A model generated the notes under the pieces. That model saw only the letters and a list, made by a program, of their open reading frames with translations. It made no database searches and was not told where the DNA came from. The position numbers were made by a program, and so were the translations under genes. Positions 1 through 8,694 of a DNA stretch of 64,000 bases are shown in pieces; position 1 is the first letter of the stretch, and every line of letters starts with the position of its first letter. Source of the stretch: JAFLTL01 sp964389525 (GTDB lineage Bacteria > Bacteroidota > Bacteroidia > Bacteroidales > Muribaculaceae); assembly GCA_964389525.1 (NCBI GenBank), contig CAYMEX010000005.1, positions 62,001 through 126,000 on the forward strand, written 5' to 3'.

Positions 1-973
1 GCAGCATCTCGAAGCGCGATGTCGACAATATCACTTTCGCCTGACCCATCAATGCCCTGACTTCTGTCTCATTCAGCGGGCCGAGCCATCGGTGTGGCAT
101 TCTGAGCCGGTCAAGCGCGCGGCTGTCGCGCAGACCGCCGAAAAAGACCGCTTCTGCGTCGCGTGCCTGTCCGCTGTCGTGAAGCAGGTTGAGTGCCTCG
201 ACGGCAAGAGGCAGGTTTTTCACGTCGTCGTCGAGCCGCGCCGCTCCCATCGCTATCATGGGTTTTCGGTCGGCGTCGTTAATGCTGTCGGGTGCCGGCA
301 GTGCTATCGGGTTGGGTATTACGTCTATTTCTCTGCCTTCGAGCAGTGCGCTCTCTTTGGCGCGGTTGGCAAGCCACGAGCTCACGGCCACAAATCTAAG
401 ATGAGGAAACCGGCTGTATAGTGCCGATTTACGGTTCCATACACGGCGCGACAAGTCGTGGCTCCATGCCATGCCGTGAAGCATCGGGCAGTTACCGCAG
501 TGCGTGTCTCCGCTCCATCGGCGGCAGTCGCCCGGCAGATGGCATATCCCGGTCATGGCCCACTGGTCGTGCATGACCATCAGTGTCGGCTTGCCAAGCG
601 TGCATATTTGCCCGATTTCGGCAAGAGAGAGAAATCCCTGACAAGTCCACCCTATGATGATTGCGTCGGCTTCAGCGACGAAAGGATGCGATTTTACGGC
701 CACTCCTGTCGATGCCGTCGACACCTTCCAGAGGTCGCGGCGGTTTAATGAGTTTTGCAGGAATATTTCGCCTCGCTCGGCTATAAAAGGCAGGAGACGG
801 CTCCGGCTGTCGCCGGAAACCGTCTCTACAAAATCATTATTGGCATTGATGTCTTTGCGCAGCACTATCATGCGTGCGTCGTGGCCGAGGTCGCGCAGGG
901 CCTCGGTGATGCGCCGGGTCACTATGGCGGCGCCTCCGGCCGACTCAGAGGTCGACAGCAGTGCTATGCGCAT
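1..973 (-). CDS. GT4-type glycosyltransferase, C-terminus cut by window edge
   Basis: Starts at the ATG whose complement lies at 971-973 and reads leftward off the window, so only the first 324 residues are visible. The N-terminus (MRIALLSTSESAGGAAIVTR) is the nucleotide-sugar glycosyltransferase start with a GGAA turn. A Cys-rich segment after HDQWAMTGICH (CHLPGDC...HCGNCP) is common in Bacteroidales GT4 enzymes acting on surface glycans. VSSWLANRAKES and VIPNPI mark the inter-domain region, and a second Rossmann domain begins at about residue 235. It probably transfers a sugar from a nucleotide donor at the cytoplasmic face during glycan assembly. The acceptor is unknown. Family call is confident; specificity is not. 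Confidence 0.85.
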   Translation of the reverse strand, partial: MRIALLSTSESAGGAAIVTRRITEALRDLGHDARMIVLRKDINANNDFVETVSGDSRSRLLPFIAERGEIFLQNSLNRRDLWKVSTASTGVAVKSHPFVAEADAIIIGWTCQGFLSLAEIGQICTLGKPTLMVMHDQWAMTGICHLPGDCRRWSGDTHCGNCPMLHGMAWSHDLSRRVWNRKSALYSRFPHLRFVAVSSWLANRAKESALLEGREIDVIPNPIALPAPDSINDADRKPMIAMGAARLDDDVKNLPLAVEALNLLHDSGQARDAEAVFFGGLRDSRALDRLRMPHRWLGPLNETEVRALMGQAKVILSTSRFEML

Positions 974-1006
974 CGGTCGGTGCGTGTGTGTGGGGGTGAA
1001 GGGTGC

Positions 1007-2086
1007 TTAAAGCAGCTTCTTCACGTTCGACTCAAGCTGCGTCAGGTCGTCGATGCGGGCCACAAGGTCGCCGTTGCGGTCGATGAGGAATGTGGCGGGG
1101 ATATTGCCGACATTGTACAGCAGCAGGTATGTGGCACCGGTCTTGGGCGAGTTGTAGACTGTGGTCCAGGGGAGATTGGTGGCCGACTTGCGCCAGCTGA
1201 ACTCATCGGAGTCGAGGCCGACCTGATAGATGTTGACACCGCCGTTGGAGTCATCGGCGATCTTGTTGAGCAGCACGTTGAGTGCCGGAGCGAATTCTGC
1301 CGAGTAAGTGGTGAAGCTGAGGATTGTCGGTTTGCCGTTGGCTGCGACCTCCGAGAGTTTCACCTCTTTGCCGTTCTCATCCATCAGTGCGATGTCGGGG
1401 AACTGCACTTCCGTCGCAGGTATGTCGGTGCCGACCTCGCGCGGCGGACGTGTGGCGCGCTGGGCTGCGATATAGAGCTGTGTCAGATACTTGGTGCGCG
1501 GGTCGTCGGGACGCTCGCGTGTGTATGCGTTGGCTACGGCGCCGATTATGCGCAAGTCGCTGCGGTCCGACGGGTTGAAGAGCGGAGCACCGCCGGGGAG
1601 CTGCTTGTTGATGATGTAGTAGGCGGCGATGCCGGCCGGATCAGTGAGAAGCAGCTGGCTTACCTGACGCTTGAGCGAGTCGGCGTCGGTGCCCGGTGTG
1701 GCGAGCAGAGTGTTGACGTTCTGCATCATGTCGGCCTGCAGCGTGCCCTTCATCTCGTAGTTGCGGTCGATGGCAGGGGCGGTGGCGTTGACGGTCACGG
1801 TCTCGATCGAGTCAACGGGGAAGTAGGCCGAGGAGTTGCCGATCGTCAGACGATAGATCTCGGGACGCGCCGGAGCCTCCTGTGCGAACGAGTAATTGCC
1901 GTCGGCACCGAGACGCACGGTGTCCATCGTGTACCAGTTGCCGTTCGGAGCCATTCCCTCAAGGGTAAGAAGCTCGTTGTCGGCGCCGGTGATCACACCG
2001 TTCACCTCCCATTGGTTCTTGCTGCCGCATGCACACAGGGCCAGCATTGCAGCGCCTGTCGCGATTGATGTGAGTGAGAGTTTCAT
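1007..2086 (-). CDS. DUF4369/TlpA-like lipoprotein without redox cysteines
   Basis: 359 residues. A lipoprotein signal (LALCAC, acylated Cys about residue 20) is followed by a DUF4369-like N-terminal beta domain (EVNGVITGADNELLTLEG), a helical middle, and a thioredoxin-fold C-terminal domain from about residue 225. The place of the usual WCxPC motif is occupied by SFTTYSAEFAPALN, with no cysteine, while the cis-proline segment (GNIPATFLID) is intact. It therefore looks like a redox-dead member of the TlpA/ResA-like periplasmic family, in contrast to the WCGPC protein at 61727-62758. Its start overlaps the stop of the upstream HIT gene by 4 bases, so the two are probably co-transcribed. Role unknown; perhaps a binding or chaperone function. 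Confidence 0.85.
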   Translation of the reverse strand: MKLSLTSIATGAAMLALCACGSKNQWEVNGVITGADNELLTLEGMAPNGNWYTMDTVRLGADGNYSFAQEAPARPEIYRLTIGNSSAYFPVDSIETVTVNATAPAIDRNYEMKGTLQADMMQNVNTLLATPGTDADSLKRQVSQLLLTDPAGIAAYYIINKQLPGGAPLFNPSDRSDLRIIGAVANAYTRERPDDPRTKYLTQLYIAAQRATRPPREVGTDIPATEVQFPDIALMDENGKEVKLSEVAANGKPTILSFTTYSAEFAPALNVLLNKIADDSNGGVNIYQVGLDSDEFSWRKSATNLPWTTVYNSPKTGATYLLLYNVGNIPATFLIDRNGDLVARIDDLTQLESNVKKLL

Positions 2087-2478
2087 GCTATGTGCTCGCT
2101 GATGGCAGCCGCTATGTGTATCATCTCGGCTTCCGGGAGTTGGAGTTTTGCTTTCTTGAAATCGAGATCGCCCTCGCTGTTGAGGGGGATGAGGTGGATG
2201 TGGGCGTGCGGAACGTCCATGCCGATCACGGCCATGCCCACGCGGGCGCAGCCTGTAGCGGCCTTGACTCCTTTGGCTACTTTCTGGGCGAACTTCATAA
2301 GGTCGCCAAGTTCCTCCGGATCGAGATCAAACAGGTAGTCGACCTCGCGGCGCGGTATGACCAGCGTGTGGCCCTCGGCCACGGGGTTGATGTCGAGAAA
2401 TGCGTAGTGGCGGTCGTCCTCGGCTACTTTGTAGGAGGGGATCTCGCCTGCTGCTATGCGTGAGAAGATTGTTGCCAT
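2083..2478 (-). CDS. HIT-family nucleotide hydrolase
   Basis: 131 residues, the normal size of a bacterial Hint/HinT-type protein. The catalytic histidine triad is visible as HAHIHLIPL, preceded by the conserved N-terminal FSRIAAGEIPSYKVAEDD and GHTLVIPRREV. Members hydrolyse nucleoside phosphoramidates or dinucleoside polyphosphates in the cytoplasm. It lies between greA (1-base overlap at 2478) and the thioredoxin-fold lipoprotein gene (4-base overlap), so a three-gene operon is likely. Exact substrate cannot be read from the sequence. Confidence 0.93.
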   Translation of the reverse strand: MATIFSRIAAGEIPSYKVAEDDRHYAFLDINPVAEGHTLVIPRREVDYLFDLDPEELGDLMKFAQKVAKGVKAATGCARVGMAVIGMDVPHAHIHLIPLNSEGDLDFKKAKLQLPEAEMIHIAAAISEHIA

Positions 2479-2948
2479 CAGAAGCCGATTTCCATGATTT
2501 CAAACTTCATCAGTCCCGACGGAACGCGTATTTCAACGGTCTCGCCGACTTTGTGTCCCAGAAGGCCCTGGGCGATAGGTGTCGACGATGCGATCTTCTT
2601 CTCGCGGAGGTTGGCCTCGGAGTCAGCCACGATCGTGTACTCAACCACGCTGCCGTTGGTCAGGTTTTTGATCTTTACGCGGTTGAGGATCTGCACCTCG
2701 TCGGTCGTGAGTTTCGATTCGTCTATGATGCGTGCGTTAGCCACGAGATCCTTCAGCTGCGATATTTTCATCTCAAGCATTCCCTGAGCTTCCTTGGCTG
2801 CGTCGTATTCTGCGTTTTCCGATAGATCGCCCTTGTCGCGGGCCTCGGCGATAGCGCGTGATATCTCGGGGCGCTTCACCGATTCCAGATAGGCGATTTC
2901 CTCCATTTTCTTCTTATAACCTTCCTTGGTCATGAAAGTTATAGCCAT
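2478..2948 (-). CDS. greA: Transcription elongation factor GreA
   Basis: 156 residues, standard GreA length. The N-terminal coiled-coil (TKEGYKKKMEEIAYLESVKRPEI, then ARDKGDLSENAEYDAAKEAQ with the acidic tip residues) and the C-terminal FKBP-like domain (VEYTIVADSEAN, PIAQGLLGHKVGETVEI) are both present. GreA enters the RNA polymerase secondary channel and stimulates cleavage of backtracked transcripts. First gene of an operon with the HIT protein and a lipoprotein. A good Bacteroidetes promoter lies about 190 bases upstream (3134-3164), implying a leader of about 180 nt. Confidence 0.97.
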   Translation of the reverse strand: MAITFMTKEGYKKKMEEIAYLESVKRPEISRAIAEARDKGDLSENAEYDAAKEAQGMLEMKISQLKDLVANARIIDESKLTTDEVQILNRVKIKNLTNGSVVEYTIVADSEANLREKKIASSTPIAQGLLGHKVGETVEIRVPSGLMKFEIMEIGF

Positions 2949-3133
2949 GTGTCTTTGTGTTTTAGGGTTTGTTAAAGAGGGAGAGCGCCAGACAGTACAC
3001 AGTAAAAAAATTAAGAATCCCGGTCACTTTCTTGCCGGAACCCTTTTATCGCCCTGCGGGCATTGTATCCTGTCTGACGCATCCGCGCGGCCTCATGCCT
3101 CTTCAGGCATTCGCTTGCCTTACGGTTGCGATG

Positions 3134-3164
3134 CAAAGTTAATACTTTTATCTTCCAAAACAAA
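3134..3164 (-). promoter_or_regulatory. Predicted Bacteroidetes-type promoter of greA
   Basis: On the minus strand the -7 element TAACTTTG (complement of 3134-3141) fits TAnnTTTG. A TTTG -33 element (complement of 3161-3164) lies 19 nt further upstream, which is the spacing of the primary sigma factor in this phylum. Transcription would start near 3127. Confidence 0.55.
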
Positions 3165-3228
3165 AATATCGCCGTTAAGTTTGCCCGACCCTTGCCCCGA
3201 CCCTCGCCATGGCATTGGAGGCTTGTGT

Positions 3229-3261
3229 CAGTAAAGCACTCGCAACGCGGGCGCTTTACTG
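3229..3261 (-). terminator. Hairpin downstream of metallophosphoesterase gene
   Basis: A 9-bp perfect inverted repeat (CAGTAAAGC and GCTTTACTG) sits 23 bases beyond the stop of the minus-strand metallophosphoesterase gene. No clear T tract follows on the minus strand, so termination is inferred from position and stem only. Confidence 0.4.
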
Positions 3262-3283
3262 ACTGTGCGGGGTGCTTTTATTA

Positions 3284-4276
3284 TCAGATGGGGGCTTTGC
3301 GGTCTTTCCAGTCGTCGTTGATGTAGGAGGCGGGGTAGACGGTCTTGTCGATGACGCTGCCGTCGCGCAGACGCAGCCATGTGTCGAACGTGCGTTCACC
3401 TTTGTGCATGACGATGACGCGGGCTCCGGCACGGAGGTTGTTATATACGGTGTTTCCGCCCGAATAGCGGCCGTAGCAGAGAAGTATGCCCTGCCAGTAG
3501 ACCGAATAGTCGTTGTTGTGGTCATGTCCGACAAACACGCCCATCACGTCGCCGGCCGTGCGCATGGCGGTGAAGAGTCCGCTGTTGAGAACAGGCGAGC
3601 ACACTTTCTCGCGGCGGGTGCCGATGAGATGCGCTCCGTCGGTCATTGAGGCCTCCTTGTATTCAGGCAGGGGTATGTGGAAGAAGGCGAGAGCGGGAAG
3701 CGGCGTGCCGCCGTTGGCCTCGGTGAGACGCTTGCTCTCGGCCGCATAGGCGTTTATCTGGTCGAGTGTTATCCAGCCATAGGTGCCTATGCCCTTTATC
3801 TGCGCGTAGGCGTTGGAGTCGAATATATACAGGGCGGCGGCTGTCTTCGTGCCGTCGCTGATTTCGATTGTCGCGTCGCCCGACGATGTGGGTATGTTGT
3901 TTTTGAACTTCTTTATGTAGGTGTATATCTCCTCGTGCGACATGTCCTGCTCGTCGTCATGGTTGCCCTGTGTCATCACAAAGGGGATGCCGAAGCGTTC
4001 GACAACCGAGAGCGCCTCGTCGAGACCTCCGCGGGCGGGCTTGTCGCATATGACATCGCCTGTAAACACCACGAGGTCGGGCTTCTCGGTTTCGAGCACA
4101 GTGGCCATGTTCTCGAGGGCGGTCTTCGATGCCTCCCAGCCGTAGCGGTAGTGTACGTCGGTAAACTGCACGATCTTGAAATCGCCGTCGGCGTTAAACT
4201 TCAGGCCGCCCGGCGTTTTTGCGGGTGCTGCGGCCGCTCCGGCAAGCATGATCAATCCGATTGCTGTCTTTTTCAT
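3284..4276 (-). CDS. Secreted calcineurin-like metallophosphoesterase
   Basis: 330 residues with an N-terminal signal peptide (MKKTAIGLIMLAGAAAAPAK). All blocks of the calcineurin-like fold are visible: FTDVHY (D40, H42), VFTGDVI, TQGNHDDEQ, FFHIPLPE and GVFVGHDHNND. These residues bind a two-metal centre that hydrolyses phosphoesters. The arrangement resembles the Dcr2/purple-acid-phosphatase-like group, exported to the periplasm or surface. It follows the MBOAT-DHHW-DHHW genes on the same strand with only 19 bases between coding regions, so it may be co-expressed with the surface acetylation locus. Substrate unknown. Confidence 0.92.
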   Translation of the reverse strand: MKKTAIGLIMLAGAAAAPAKTPGGLKFNADGDFKIVQFTDVHYRYGWEASKTALENMATVLETEKPDLVVFTGDVICDKPARGGLDEALSVVERFGIPFVMTQGNHDDEQDMSHEEIYTYIKKFKNNIPTSSGDATIEISDGTKTAAALYIFDSNAYAQIKGIGTYGWITLDQINAYAAESKRLTEANGGTPLPALAFFHIPLPEYKEASMTDGAHLIGTRREKVCSPVLNSGLFTAMRTAGDVMGVFVGHDHNNDYSVYWQGILLCYGRYSGGNTVYNNLRAGARVIVMHKGERTFDTWLRLRDGSVIDKTVYPASYINDDWKDRKAPI

Positions 4277-4295
4277 CTTTGTGATATTATTCGGT

Positions 4296-5918
4296 TTATT
4301 TCTTGATTTCCGGTAGATCCGCGACGATCTCGGCCGAGTCGGCCGGCGTTGGGTCGGGCTGCTCTATCGCCGGCTGCACGCTGTCGGTGGCCGACGGAGC
4401 CGCGGTCACGGCGGTGTCGGGCTTTGCTGCAGCGGGAGCAGGAGCAGGAGCGGTGGCCGGGGTCGGCTGCGCCGGGGGGGCGGCGGCAGCAGCCGGCTTC
4501 TGGCGCAGGAAACGGCGGTAGGCCGATGACGCCGCCGACCCGCACACGTTGAATATGTTATGCACAAAAAGCATGTCGGTGATGCCGTTCTGGCGGACGT
4601 AGTCGACAATGTTGCGGGTGAAGTAGCGGAAGTCGATGATGTGCACCTGCTCGAACGAGCCGAACAGGAACGACGGGACGGCATTGCCGTAGCTGTCTTT
4701 GAGTATGACGAGGCGACGGCCGTTGCCGGTCGATGTGTCGACGCGCACAAGGCACTGGTCGCCACCCATGAAGGTGCAGTAGGCGCCCGATGCTCCGTCG
4801 TTGAATTTCTTGAAGTATGTGCTCTTGAACGGTTTTGTCTCCGACACGATGTGAAACTCCTCGTCGAGGTTGTACACGACATAGGTCGTCTGATAATCAA
4901 TACCCTGCGGACGGTAGTATATGAAATCCTCGGGAGCTTTCTTCACCGATATGTCTTTGGAGTAGCCGTACATCGTGCCGACAAACCGGTGCACGGTGTC
5001 GGCCTTGTATGACTCGATGGGGAGGAAAGGCACACCGGCCTTTGTTGCGAAATCCTTTGCTGCGTAATAGGCTCCGAGAGGCGCCCAGTGGTGGTCGGTG
5101 CGCAGATAGATCGGCTCGTCGGTGTGTGCGGCCAGCGCGCCGTAGGCGTCGACAGCGACTACACCGCGGAGCGAGTCGTTGATCGCCTTGATCACCGGGA
5201 AGTTGGGACGCGTGGTCTTGCGTGCTTTCTCAGGGCAGTAAAACTCCGTAGCCAGTGGCACGACCATGCTGTAGATGTTGACCGACGGGCCGAATGTCTC
5301 TTTGTAGAGATTGAGCGCCGCCGCAAATTTCAGCGCGCTCTTGGGCGATCCGCCGAAAGCCATGAGGGCGCGGACGTTGTCGCCTGTGCCGACGATGATT
5401 GTACCCGAGTTGCCGAGCTTGGCGTTCTCCTCGACAGTCGCGGGCGCATATTGCTGTGTGGCGTCGGTGTTTGCGGCCGGCAGTTCGGCCTGTGTCGCCG
5501 GGCGGTCGTCGCCGGCGGGTGTGGCGGCGTCGGTGGGTTCGGTCGCAGTGGATGCTATAGCGTCGGTTGCGGCGATATCGGCATCTGCGTCGTCGGTGTA
5601 CTCATCCTCGTCATCGAGTGCCACATTGCCGTGAAAGGTCACGGCTTCTTCGTCGTCGCCGGGGTGATATGACTGCAGGTGCTTGACCTGCATGCTGGCA
5701 GTCATAAGCTCGTCGCGAAACGGCTCGCTGTCGCTGAACCATGCCGAGACATCCTCCATGAACGCGCCCGACATCAGCGATTTCATCGAGAATTCTGGAA
5801 ACTTGCGCAGGTCGCGTCGCTCGAGCTCCGAGATTTCGGGGCGCGGGAAAAAGGAAAACACTATCGCGAATGCGGCGAAGACGAGTCCGATTATGAATAT
5901 GAAAATTCTGTGATGCAA
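4296..5918 (-). CDS. DHHW-family (AlgX/AlgJ-like) acetylation protein with low-complexity regions
   Basis: 540 residues. An N-terminal membrane anchor (residues 4-24) is followed by FPRPEISELERRDLRKFP, typical of the DHHW family, and the diagnostic motif TDHHWAPLGAYYA (DHH at 275-277). Later blocks (TFMGGDQCLVRV, LVILKDSYGNAVPSF, IIDFRYF) match SGNH-like acetyltransferase folds, with Ser in KDSYGN. Two low-complexity segments stand out: an acidic, Ala-rich insert at about 100-160 and a Pro/Ala-rich tail of about 65 residues. It probably works with the MBOAT protein encoded upstream to O-acetylate an exported glycan. It is a longer paralogue of the next gene. Confidence 0.88.
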   Translation of the reverse strand: MHHRIFIFIIGLVFAAFAIVFSFFPRPEISELERRDLRKFPEFSMKSLMSGAFMEDVSAWFSDSEPFRDELMTASMQVKHLQSYHPGDDEEAVTFHGNVALDDEDEYTDDADADIAATDAIASTATEPTDAATPAGDDRPATQAELPAANTDATQQYAPATVEENAKLGNSGTIIVGTGDNVRALMAFGGSPKSALKFAAALNLYKETFGPSVNIYSMVVPLATEFYCPEKARKTTRPNFPVIKAINDSLRGVVAVDAYGALAAHTDEPIYLRTDHHWAPLGAYYAAKDFATKAGVPFLPIESYKADTVHRFVGTMYGYSKDISVKKAPEDFIYYRPQGIDYQTTYVVYNLDEEFHIVSETKPFKSTYFKKFNDGASGAYCTFMGGDQCLVRVDTSTGNGRRLVILKDSYGNAVPSFLFGSFEQVHIIDFRYFTRNIVDYVRQNGITDMLFVHNIFNVCGSAASSAYRRFLRQKPAAAAAPPAQPTPATAPAPAPAAAKPDTAVTAAPSATDSVQPAIEQPDPTPADSAEIVADLPEIKK

Positions 5919-5932
5919 GGCGGCGGGTTGTT

Positions 5933-7054
5933 TTACTGGGTGAGATATGAGTCGTAGGTGTCGCAGGTGTGGAGCATTGTGGCGTGGGTCATGTTGTTGG
6001 CAAACAGCACGTCGGTGATGCCGTGCGACTTCAGGTATGCGACAATGTTGAGCGGGAAATAGCGGCAGTCGATGACGTGTATCTCCTCAAACGCATTGAA
6101 CAGAAACGGCGGCAGGGCGTTGCCGTAGCTGTCTTTGAGTATGGCGAGACGACGGCCGTTGGCAGCCCCCGTCTCGACGCGTGTGAGCTTGTTGTCGCCT
6201 CCCATGAATGTGCAGTAGGTGGCGACGCCCTTGGCCGGGATGAAGAAGTCGCCGGTGATTTCCTCGCCCGTCGATATTATCCTCTTGCGCGACCTGTTGA
6301 GGCGGTAGTTGACGTAGAAGGTGCTCACGTGAGTGTCGCGGGGAGTGTAGTAGACAAATGTCTCAGGGGCTTTGCGTATGCGTGCGTCGCGCGAGAAGCC
6401 GTACATCGTGCCGACAAAGCCCGGTATCTTGTGCACGTCGAAGCTGTCGAGCGACTTGAACGGCACCATCGCGGCCATGGCGAACTCCTGCGCGGCGTAG
6501 TAGGCTCCGAGAGGCGCCCAGTGGTGGTCGGTGCGCAGATATATCGGCTCTGCGGCGTGCTCGCCGAGCACCGGAAAAATGTCGACCGCCACGACCTGCG
6601 GGTCAAGCTCGCTGAATATGTCGAGTATGGCGGTGTACTGGTCCTGGGTGTGCTCTTCGGCGTCTTCGGGGCAGTAGAATGCCGCCTGTGTCGGTATGGG
6701 CATGCAGTAGACCGTCACGCTGTCGCCGAGCGCGCGCCGGTAGGCGTTGACAGTCGACGCATAGCGCGACAGATTGGCCGCAGGGCCCGAAAACGGCTCC
6801 ATGGCGCGGATCGTGTCGCCGCCGCCGACCACAAGTATGCCGCGGCGTGCGCGGCGGAACGGCGCGTCGGCGGTCTGGCGGTTGACATAGACATAACCGT
6901 CGTCTGCATCGACCTGTTCGCCCGAGATTTCTTCAAAAAGACGGTCGAATGTCAGTGAGCCGTCGGTGTTGTCGTCTTGAGCCGAGACACCGGCGCCTAC
7001 GCTCGCCGAGAGGAGTAAGAGAAGTATCTTAAAAACGTGTATATAGGAACGCAT
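5933..7054 (-). CDS. DHHW-family (AlgX/AlgJ-like) acetylation protein, compact paralogue
   Basis: 373 residues from the ATG at 7054 (start of MRSYIHVFKILLLLLSASVG), chosen because it opens a clear signal peptide ending near VSAQ; an earlier in-frame start would place non-signal sequence in front and deepen the overlap with the MBOAT gene. The TDHHWAPLGAYYA motif is at 175-187, followed by TFMGGDNKLTRV and LAILKDSYGNALPPF. It lacks the low-complexity insert and tail of its downstream paralogue. The start overlaps the MBOAT gene by 26 bases, indicating translational coupling and joint action in glycan O-acetylation. Confidence 0.88.
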   Translation of the reverse strand: MRSYIHVFKILLLLLSASVGAGVSAQDDNTDGSLTFDRLFEEISGEQVDADDGYVYVNRQTADAPFRRARRGILVVGGGDTIRAMEPFSGPAANLSRYASTVNAYRRALGDSVTVYCMPIPTQAAFYCPEDAEEHTQDQYTAILDIFSELDPQVVAVDIFPVLGEHAAEPIYLRTDHHWAPLGAYYAAQEFAMAAMVPFKSLDSFDVHKIPGFVGTMYGFSRDARIRKAPETFVYYTPRDTHVSTFYVNYRLNRSRKRIISTGEEITGDFFIPAKGVATYCTFMGGDNKLTRVETGAANGRRLAILKDSYGNALPPFLFNAFEEIHVIDCRYFPLNIVAYLKSHGITDVLFANNMTHATMLHTCDTYDSYLTQ

Positions 7055-8480
7055 TGTTTGTGGCACCGACAAGAAGACAGACACTTGTGACAAGAATGAC
7101 GATGGCGAGAAGCAGACGGCACGATGTCTCCACAACCGCCACTCCGGTGTGGTCGGGGTTGCCGCCCCACAGCCTGATGTGGGCCTCGGAGATCCAACGC
7201 CTCACGGGCAGGCAGAGCACGATGGCAAGGATCCAGAGCCAGAATTTATCGAACAGGGCGCTCTCGGCCGCGAAGTCGTAGAGGCGCGTGTGATAGCCGA
7301 AGAAAGCGCGGAAAAACTGTCCCATATTGTCGAGATCGTCGTAGTAGAATATGCCCCAGCCCGCTATCACGAGAAGCATGGCTATGATGTGGCCCGGCTG
7401 ATGGCCGGTATAGCGCATTATGGCTTTCTCGACGATGAGTATGACGCCGAAATACATGCCCCACATCACGAAATTCCAGCTCGCACCGTGCCAGAAACCT
7501 GTCAGAGCCCACACGACGATGATGTTAAGCACCTGATGCGAGCGGTTGCCGCCAAGGGGTATGTAGACATAGTCGCGGAAAAACGAGCCGAGCGACATGT
7601 GCCAGCGGCGCCAGAAGTCGGTGATCGAGCGGCAGGTATATGGGTGGTCGAAGTTTTCGGGGAAGTGGAATCCCATGCAGCGACCCATGCCGATGGCCAT
7701 GTCGGAGTAGCCTGAGAAATCGAAATAGATCTGCAGCGTGAAGGCGAGCAGCCCGACCCATGCCCCGAGAGTCGACAGCGACGCGAGGTTGTCGGTGAGG
7801 AAGTTGTCGGCGATCTCCGACATCTGGTTGGCGATTATAACCTTCTTGCCGAGTCCGATGAGAAAGCGGAATATGCCGTCGGCGACATCGCGCGGCGTCA
7901 CCGTGCGGTCATAGATCTCGCGCGCCACCGTCGAGTAGCGCACGATCGGCCCGGCCACAAGCTGCGGAAACATTGATATGTAGAGCAGCAGCCCGCTGAA
8001 ACGGCGCTGTGCTGCGGCGTGCGACCGATACACGTCGGTGAGGTAGCTGATCGACTGGAATATGTAGAAGCTGATGCCGATCGGCAGAGAGATCGCCGGC
8101 ACGGGCAGGTCGATGCCGAAACGCGAGAGCTCGGCGCACACAAATCCGGCATACTTGAATACACCGAGTGTCGACACGTTGAAGAGGATGCCGACAGTGA
8201 GCGCCAGCCTGCGGAAAAAACGTCGCCGGCATGCGTCGACCCAAAGCCCGAAAAGATAGTTCATTATGACGCAGCCGATCATCAGGAAGACATAGACCGG
8301 CTCTCCCCACGCATAGAATATGAGTGAGAATACTATAAGGACAGAGTTGCGCCAGACGAGTTTAGGGCTCCTGTCGTCATCGTCGGCCGACGCGTTGCGG
8401 TCAAATATCGCCGCGATGCGATAGCAGATTATGAGCGCCGGGAGAAAGACGAATAGAAAGAACAGGTCTGAGAATACCAT
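7029..8480 (-). CDS. MBOAT-family O-acyltransferase (AlgI-like)
   Basis: 483 residues with about ten hydrophobic segments. Conserved MBOAT blocks are present: LPIGISFYIFQSISYLTDVYR, FPQLVAGPIVRY, YFDFSGYSDMAIG, FWRRWHMSLGSFFRDYVYIPLGG (His 294), and TGFWHGASWNF (His 331, the putative catalytic His). AlgI/PatA-type enzymes move acyl groups across the cytoplasmic membrane to exported polysaccharides; the two DHHW proteins downstream would complete the transfer. First gene of the acetylation operon. The glycan modified is unknown; alginate is unlikely because no alginate genes are near. Confidence 0.94.
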   Translation of the reverse strand: MVFSDLFFLFVFLPALIICYRIAAIFDRNASADDDDRSPKLVWRNSVLIVFSLIFYAWGEPVYVFLMIGCVIMNYLFGLWVDACRRRFFRRLALTVGILFNVSTLGVFKYAGFVCAELSRFGIDLPVPAISLPIGISFYIFQSISYLTDVYRSHAAAQRRFSGLLLYISMFPQLVAGPIVRYSTVAREIYDRTVTPRDVADGIFRFLIGLGKKVIIANQMSEIADNFLTDNLASLSTLGAWVGLLAFTLQIYFDFSGYSDMAIGMGRCMGFHFPENFDHPYTCRSITDFWRRWHMSLGSFFRDYVYIPLGGNRSHQVLNIIVVWALTGFWHGASWNFVMWGMYFGVILIVEKAIMRYTGHQPGHIIAMLLVIAGWGIFYYDDLDNMGQFFRAFFGYHTRLYDFAAESALFDKFWLWILAIVLCLPVRRWISEAHIRLWGGNPDHTGVAVVETSCRLLLAIVILVTSVCLLVGATNNAFLYTRF

Positions 8481-8694
8481 TGCTGATTGTAGGGATAATC
8501 CGTGATGATCATGCCGCCGGAGTGTTTTCCGGCTTTAATCTACAATGTAAAATTACGCAGGGACGGTGTTATCTCCAACAAAAAGATCGAAATATGTATA
8601 AAATGACCTGCCTGGTGTATGAGTCGTACATCAGGCAGGGTCAATATCGGCATTGGGCGTGCGGAAGCCGGCGGCACATCGCGGCCGCCGCGCG

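Larger units (their letters stand above)
2949..3283. other. Intergenic region: greA leader, hairpin and terminator
   Basis: No gene seen. It holds the long greA leader, a hairpin at 3095-3110 (ATGCCT stem on both sides of a 4-base loop), the greA promoter, and the hairpin at 3229-3261. Confidence 0.6.

Noticed and set aside
755..2068. Long open frame on the plus strand (437 codons)
   Set aside because: It lies antisense to the thioredoxin-fold lipoprotein gene, lacks any domain, and arises from the GC-rich codon pattern of the true gene.
7029..8480. Alginate biosynthesis locus
   Set aside because: MBOAT and DHHW proteins resemble AlgI and AlgX/AlgJ, but no alginate polymerase or epimerase genes are nearby; a different glycan is more likely.
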